This document shows, one piece after another, positions 60,144 to 64,000 of a DNA stretch of 64,000 nucleotides (position 1 is its first letter; every line of letters begins with the position of its first letter). Made by a program: the position numbers and the translations under genes. Source of the stretch: Thermococcus sp. M36 (GTDB lineage Archaea > Methanobacteriota_B > Thermococci > Thermococcales > Thermococcaceae); contig NZ_SNUH01000001.1 of assembly GCF_012027355.1 (NCBI RefSeq), forward strand, positions 124,001 through 188,000. Direction: 5' to 3'. Under the pieces are notes generated by a model that was not told where the DNA came from, did no database searches, and saw nothing but the letters and a program-made list of their open reading frames with translations.

Positions 60144-60773
60144 ATGAGCGTGGAGGAACTCATCGAGAAGGTTGACTGGGAGAAGAACAATGGCATTGTC
60201 CCAGTTGTGGTTCAGGACACGGAGGGAGAGGTGCTTACCCTGGCATACATGAACCGGGAAGCCCTCAAAAGGACTCTTGAGACCGGCTACGCCCACTACT
60301 ATTCCCGCTCCCAGAAAAGGGTCAGGATGAAGGGCGAGGTGAGCGGCAACGTCCAGAGGGTGAGGGAGATCAAGATAGACTGCGACGGCGACGCTCTGCT
60401 CCTCATCGTCGAGCAGAAGGGCGCAGCATGCCACACGGGGAACTACTCCTGCTTTTACAGAAAGCTCGGCGAGCCGGAGAGGGTTCTGCCGATGGACTAC
60501 TCGCTGACCATACTGCGGGAACTTGAGGAACTTATACGGAAAAGGAAAGAAGAGCCCGTGGAAGGCTCCTACACCTCAAGGCTGTTCCAGGAGGGCAGGG
60601 AGAGGATATACAAGAAGTTCGGAGAAGAAGCGGTCGAGGTTCTCGTTGCAGAGACGCGGGAAGGCCTGATATACGAAACCGCAGACATGCTCTACCACCT
60701 GCTCGTCCTTCTCACCTACAACGACGTTTCCCTCGGCGAGGTAATGGCCGAGCTGAGGAGGCGGAGGGGATGA
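60144..60773 (+). CDS. hisIE: HisIE, bifunctional PR-AMP cyclohydrolase / PR-ATP pyrophosphatase
   Basis: Protein of 209 residues. The HisI part (1-115) has [33 protein letters not shown] and [12 protein letters not shown] (zinc). The HisE part (from 120) has [21 protein letters not shown]. Carries out steps two and three. Overlaps hisC as ATGA. Confidence 0.95.
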   Translation: MSVEELIEKVDWEKNNGIVPVVVQDTEGEVLTLAYMNREALKRTLETGYAHYYSRSQKRVRMKGEVSGNVQRVREIKIDCDGDALLLIVEQKGAACHTGNYSCFYRKLGEPERVLPMDYSLTILRELEELIRKRKEEPVEGSYTSRLFQEGRERIYKKFGEEAVEVLVAETREGLIYETADMLYHLLVLLTYNDVSLGEVMAELRRRRG

Positions 60774-61789
60774 GGATAAAGGGTGAGGTGCTTGAGTTTC
60801 CATCGTACAGGGTGGTCGAGGGGGACTACAGGATACGGCTGGACAAGAACGAGAGCCCCTACGACCTGCCCGACCGGGTGAAGGAGGAGATATTCGAGGA
60901 GCTGAGGGGGCTGAGCTTCAACCGCTACCCGGATATAGTCTCAATGCCGGCGAGGGAGGCTATAGCCGACTTCTACGACGTTTCCCCGGAAAATATAGCC
61001 GTCGGAAACGGCGGGGACGAGCTGATAGGCTACCTCGTTCGGCTATTTGAAGGAAAGTATGTGGTCGTAACCCCACCCACCTTCGGCATGTACTCCTTCT
61101 ACGCGAAGCTGGAGGGAATTCCGATAGTTGAGGTGCCCCTGAGGGAGGACTTCACGATAGACGGAGATGCCATAGCCGACAAGGCCAAAAACGCGAGGGC
61201 CGTCTTTATCGCCTCGCCCAACAACCCGACCGGAAACCTCCAGCCAGAGGAGGAAATAATCAAGGTTCTCGATACGGGAACGGCCGTGGTTCTCGACGAG
61301 GCCTACGCTGAATTCGCAGGAAAGAGCCTCTGGAGGCTTATCGAGGAGTACCCAAACCTCATCGTGCTGAGGACTTTCTCCAAGGCCTTCAGCTTGGCCG
61401 GGGTCAGGGCGGGCTACCTCCTCGCGGATGGGGAAATCGTTGACGCCCTCTACCACATAAAGTCCCCCTTCAGCGTTGGAATCATGACGATGGCGGCGGT
61501 AAAGGTCGTTCTCAGGCACTACGACCTCGTGGAGAGGCGCGTGGCGGAGATAATCGAGGAGCGGGAGAGGATAAGGAGAGTCTTCCGGGAGTTCACCTAC
61601 CCAAGCGACGCGAACTTCCTCCTGATGAGGCTGAACGCGTACGAGTTCCTTCTGGAGAAGGGCATAGTGGTCAGAAAGCTCTCAGGAAGGCTCGATGGCC
61701 ACATACGGGTCACCGTCGGGAGGAAGTGGGAGAACAGGGAGCTGGTGGAGGCCCTCAGGGAATACTTGGAGGTGGAAGGATGTGGATAG
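60770..61789 (+). CDS. hisC: HisC, histidinol-phosphate aminotransferase
   Basis: PLP enzyme of 339 residues. [49 protein letters not shown], and the PLP lysine in [16 protein letters not shown] are visible. Overlaps the HAD phosphatase gene by ten bases. Confidence 0.95.
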   Translation: MRIKGEVLEFPSYRVVEGDYRIRLDKNESPYDLPDRVKEEIFEELRGLSFNRYPDIVSMPAREAIADFYDVSPENIAVGNGGDELIGYLVRLFEGKYVVVTPPTFGMYSFYAKLEGIPIVEVPLREDFTIDGDAIADKAKNARAVFIASPNNPTGNLQPEEEIIKVLDTGTAVVLDEAYAEFAGKSLWRLIEEYPNLIVLRTFSKAFSLAGVRAGYLLADGEIVDALYHIKSPFSVGIMTMAAVKVVLRHYDLVERRVAEIIEERERIRRVFREFTYPSDANFLLMRLNAYEFLLEKGIVVRKLSGRLDGHIRVTVGRKWENRELVEALREYLEVEGCG

Positions 61790-62511
61790 TATTCGACGTT
61801 GACGGCGTGCTCATAGACGTGAGTGACAGCTACGACGTGGCCGTGAAGCTCACCGTGGAGTACTTCCTGGGGCTCTTCGGGGTTGAGAGGGAGATAAGGC
61901 CGGAGTGGGTCAGGGAGCTCAGGAGAAAGGGCTCCTTCGGCGACGATTTCAAGGTCAGCGAGGCGCTGATACTCTTCGCCCTCTCCGGAAAGGCAGAGGA
62001 GCTCATCGAAGAGTTTCCAGAAGGTGGAACCATAGAGTGGGTTCGCGAGAAGTTCGGCTTCCAGGTCTTCGGGGGGAGCATCGAGAGGGTCTTCAACACG
62101 TTCTACCTCGGAGGGGAGTACCCGGAGAGGCTCTTCGATTTCCCCGGGCTGTGGAGGAGGGAGAGGCCAATCGTCAGGAGGGAACTCCTGGAGAGAGCAT
62201 CCGGGCGCTTCAAGCTGGGGGTGGTGACTGGGAGGAGCGACCTTGAGATGGAGCTGGCGGAGAGGATAATAGGGTTCAAATTTGAAAACGCCGTTACGAG
62301 GGAGCTTTACATGAAGCCCGACCCGAGGGCGCTGTGGGAGCTCGTGAGGGGCGAGCCGGGGGTTTACATCGGCGATACAATCAACGACGGACTCTTCGTG
62401 GAGAACTACCGGAAGCGATACGGAAAAGAATTTGACTTCGTCATGGTGGGGCGGGACGTAAAGGACGTCAACCAGTTCTTGGAGGAACTGCTGGGAGGGG
62501 AACAAACTTAA
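61780..62511 (+). CDS. hisN: HAD-superfamily phosphatase, probable histidinol-phosphate phosphatase
   Basis: Protein of 243 residues. [16 protein letters not shown] holds the nucleophile Asp, VVTGRSDLE motif II, KPDPRAL motif III lysine, and YIGDTINDG motif IV. It overlaps hisC and is the only phosphatase of the operon, which otherwise lacks step eight (histidinol-phosphate phosphatase). A HAD-type enzyme for that step is known from other archaea. The assignment rests on position plus family. Confidence 0.75.
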   Translation: MWIVFDVDGVLIDVSDSYDVAVKLTVEYFLGLFGVEREIRPEWVRELRRKGSFGDDFKVSEALILFALSGKAEELIEEFPEGGTIEWVREKFGFQVFGGSIERVFNTFYLGGEYPERLFDFPGLWRRERPIVRRELLERASGRFKLGVVTGRSDLEMELAERIIGFKFENAVTRELYMKPDPRALWELVRGEPGVYIGDTINDGLFVENYRKRYGKEFDFVMVGRDVKDVNQFLEELLGGEQT

Positions 62512-62535
62512 AAACCCCTCCGAAAAGCTCCAACC

Positions 62536-63531
62536 ATGCTCTACCTTGAGATACTCGGAAATCTGCCGGAGATGGCAAGGGACGAGGTAAAGGCCATGCT
62601 GGAACTGGCCGGCGGAAGGATAGCCGGCCAGGATTACCTCTTCCTCAAAATAGACGCCGATGAAAAAGCCTTTCCCTACCTCAACAGGCTCGGCTTGGCC
62701 CATGAGTACGGGGAACTCATCATCGAGGCGGACTCAGTTGATGAGCTGCTGAAGAAAGCCAAGGAAGTCAAGTGGCCGATTGAGGGGACCTTTAAAGTTG
62801 ACACGGAGACGATGGCCAACTGCAGGCACAATGTTCTAGATCTCCCAAGGAAGCTGGGGGCAGTCATACACGCCCAGGGATTCAGGGTGAACCTCTCAAG
62901 GCCGGACACACTCGTCCGGGTTTACTGCGGCGAGAGGCTCTACGCAGGGATAAGGCTCCGCTTCTTCGACCCGAAGGACTTTGAGAGCAGGAAAGCCCAC
63001 CACAGGCCGTTTTTCAGGCCGATTTCCCTCCACCCGAGGGTTTCCCGTGCGCTGGTGAACCTCACAAAGGCTAGGAGAGAGCTCCTCGACCCCATGATGG
63101 GCGCCGGCGGGATCCTCATGGAGGCCGGACTGCTTGGCCTGAAGGTCTACGGGGCCGATATAAAGCCGGAGATGGTCGAAGGGGCTGAGATGAACCTCAG
63201 GCACTACGGGATAAGGGACTACGAGCTCAAACTCGGCGACGCAACGAAGCTGGAAGAGCTGTTTCCGGGGAAGAAGTTCGAGGCTGTGGCCACAGACCCG
63301 CCCTACGGCACCTCGGCGACCCTCGCAGGAAGGAGGAGGGAGGAGCTGTACAGGAGGGTGCTGGAGAGCATCTACGAGGTTCTTGAGGAGGGCGGAAGGC
63401 TGGCGATAGCCTTCCCGACGAGCTTTGATGGAGAGGCTGAGGCCGAGAAGGTCGGCTTTAAGCCCGTTGGAAAGTACTACCAGCGCGTGCACAAGAGCCT
63501 CGACAGGCATTTCTACGTTTTTGAGAAGTGA
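62536..63531 (+). CDS. trmG10: tRNA (guanine-10-N2)-methyltransferase (Trm-G10 type)
   Basis: Protein of 331 residues. An N-terminal THUMP-like domain (to about 160) leads to a Rossmann methyltransferase with [18 protein letters not shown] (motif I), [17 protein letters not shown] and the amino-methylase motif TDPPYG. It methylates G10 of tRNA. TATA-like ACTTAAAAACC precedes ATG 62536. It may be read through from the his operon. Confidence 0.93.
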   Translation: MLYLEILGNLPEMARDEVKAMLELAGGRIAGQDYLFLKIDADEKAFPYLNRLGLAHEYGELIIEADSVDELLKKAKEVKWPIEGTFKVDTETMANCRHNVLDLPRKLGAVIHAQGFRVNLSRPDTLVRVYCGERLYAGIRLRFFDPKDFESRKAHHRPFFRPISLHPRVSRALVNLTKARRELLDPMMGAGGILMEAGLLGLKVYGADIKPEMVEGAEMNLRHYGIRDYELKLGDATKLEELFPGKKFEAVATDPPYGTSATLAGRRREELYRRVLESIYEVLEEGGRLAIAFPTSFDGEAEAEKVGFKPVGKYYQRVHKSLDRHFYVFEK

Positions 63532-63540
63532 CCGCAGAAC

Positions 63541-64000
63541 TCACTTTCTCATCTTAAGGACAGCATAAACCCCAAAATGGTCGCTCAGACTCTTTTCCTC
63601 CATCATTCTCCCCGAGGAAACGACCTCAACGTTGCCCTTCACCAGGATGTAGTCTATCCTCACACCCGGCCTGTGCACAGGGAAAGTGTAGCCGGGGTCG
63701 TCGTTGCAGGCACGATAGGCATCGATGAAGCCCCTCTCTTTCAAGAGCTTCAGAGCAAGAGAGTCCTCAGTGTCGTTGAAATCTCCCGCCAGAACCACGG
63801 CATGATACTCACTGTCGTAAAGTCGCTCAATCTCGTTCAGGAGCCTCTCCACCTGGGCTTTCCTCACCATCGAGTTCTTGTGGTGGTCGAGGTGAACAGA
63901 AACGAAGAGTATCCTTCTTCCATGGATTTTCACTCCAGAAACGGCCGCGTGGCGCGGAAGGAGTGGCGATAGACCGCCGAGGTCATTGAGGCCTATACTC
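63541..64000 (-). CDS. Endonuclease/exonuclease/phosphatase-family protein (5' end beyond window)
   Basis: The frame is open through 64000, so the N-terminus is outside. Visible are FVSVHLDHHKNS, VVLAGDFNDTEDSL and the C-terminal IDYILV...LSDHFGVYAVL, the metal and catalytic residues of the DNase I-like fold. Substrate may be nucleic acid, lipid or sugar phosphate. A GTG at 63933 is in frame but the domain clearly extends upstream of it. Convergent with the tRNA methyltransferase. Confidence 0.88.
   Translation of the reverse strand, partial: SIGLNDLGGLSPLLPRHAAVSGVKIHGRRILFVSVHLDHHKNSMVRKAQVERLLNEIERLYDSEYHAVVLAGDFNDTEDSLALKLLKERGFIDAYRACNDDPGYTFPVHRPGVRIDYILVKGNVEVVSSGRMMEEKSLSDHFGVYAVLKMRK

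Noticed and set aside
1-64000. tRNA, rRNA and C/D box sRNA genes
   Set aside because: I saw no cloverleaf with TTCRA loop or rRNA stretch in the gaps, and no convincing C/D box set. A covariance search would be needed to exclude small RNAs.

Overview
This window comes from a hyperthermophilic euryarchaeon of the order Thermococcales, most likely a Thermococcus. The evidence is the dense, GC-rich, intron-free gene layout, GGTGAT-type ribosome sites, TTTATAAA-type TATA boxes, and the set of genes found in this group: superoxide reductase, rubredoxin, rubrerythrin and NAD(P)H:rubredoxin oxidoreductase, thioferritin, two-subunit 2-oxoacid:ferredoxin oxidoreductase, archaeal THUMP methyltransferase and a compact his operon. 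The species cannot be named from what is visible. I found no rRNA, tRNA or CRISPR array.

Layout. (1) 1-2510: the tail of an ABC ATPase gene and a His-rich CopB-type metal ATPase. (2) 2608-10540, minus strand: an eight-gene operon with three short helical proteins that look like ESCRT-III/Snf7 subunits, a Vps4-like AAA ATPase with an N-terminal MIT-like helical region, a membrane-anchored Ser/Thr kinase, a PP2C phosphatase, a large coiled-coil protein and a small protein of unknown function. This is the best candidate in the window for an undescribed system. (3) 10687-24593: a metal and redox island. It holds a DUF302 protein, methyltransferases, a Zn/Cd/Pb-type ATPase with its ArsR regulator, a mercuric-reductase operon, an FTR1 iron permease, a peroxiredoxin, and a cytochrome b5 domain fused to a membrane domain. 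(4) 24622-31663: Suf Fe-S assembly genes, ferritin, ThiI, an E1-like enzyme and a methyltransferase. (5) 31673-42498: nitroreductases, a DsrE-like protein, a CcdA/thioredoxin fusion, DUF302, a broken msrB, a ferredoxin, arsenic detoxification, 2-oxoacid oxidoreductase, a peroxiredoxin and a flavodiiron protein. (6) 42567-49315 plus 54009-54533: the O2-defence and iron-storage cluster (NROR, rubrerythrin, rubredoxin, SOR, several ferritin-like proteins and a Fur/PerR regulator). (7) 49371-53851: an acetyltransferase, a decayed molybdenum-enzyme locus, and an ABC-transporter cassette with a small secreted protein. (8) 54727-62511: a complete histidine operon preceded by a short reading frame ending in His-His, followed by a tRNA methyltransferase and an incomplete nuclease-family gene.

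How the parts fit together. The metal pumps, MerA, ArsC/Acr3 and DUF302 proteins suit a vent setting rich in Cu, Zn, Hg and As. NROR passes electrons from NAD(P)H to rubredoxin, which can supply SOR, rubrerythrin and the flavodiiron protein. The ferritins take up the iron that would otherwise drive peroxide damage. The ESCRT-III-like operon could shape membranes, for example in vesicle release, under kinase/phosphatase control. That role is inference.
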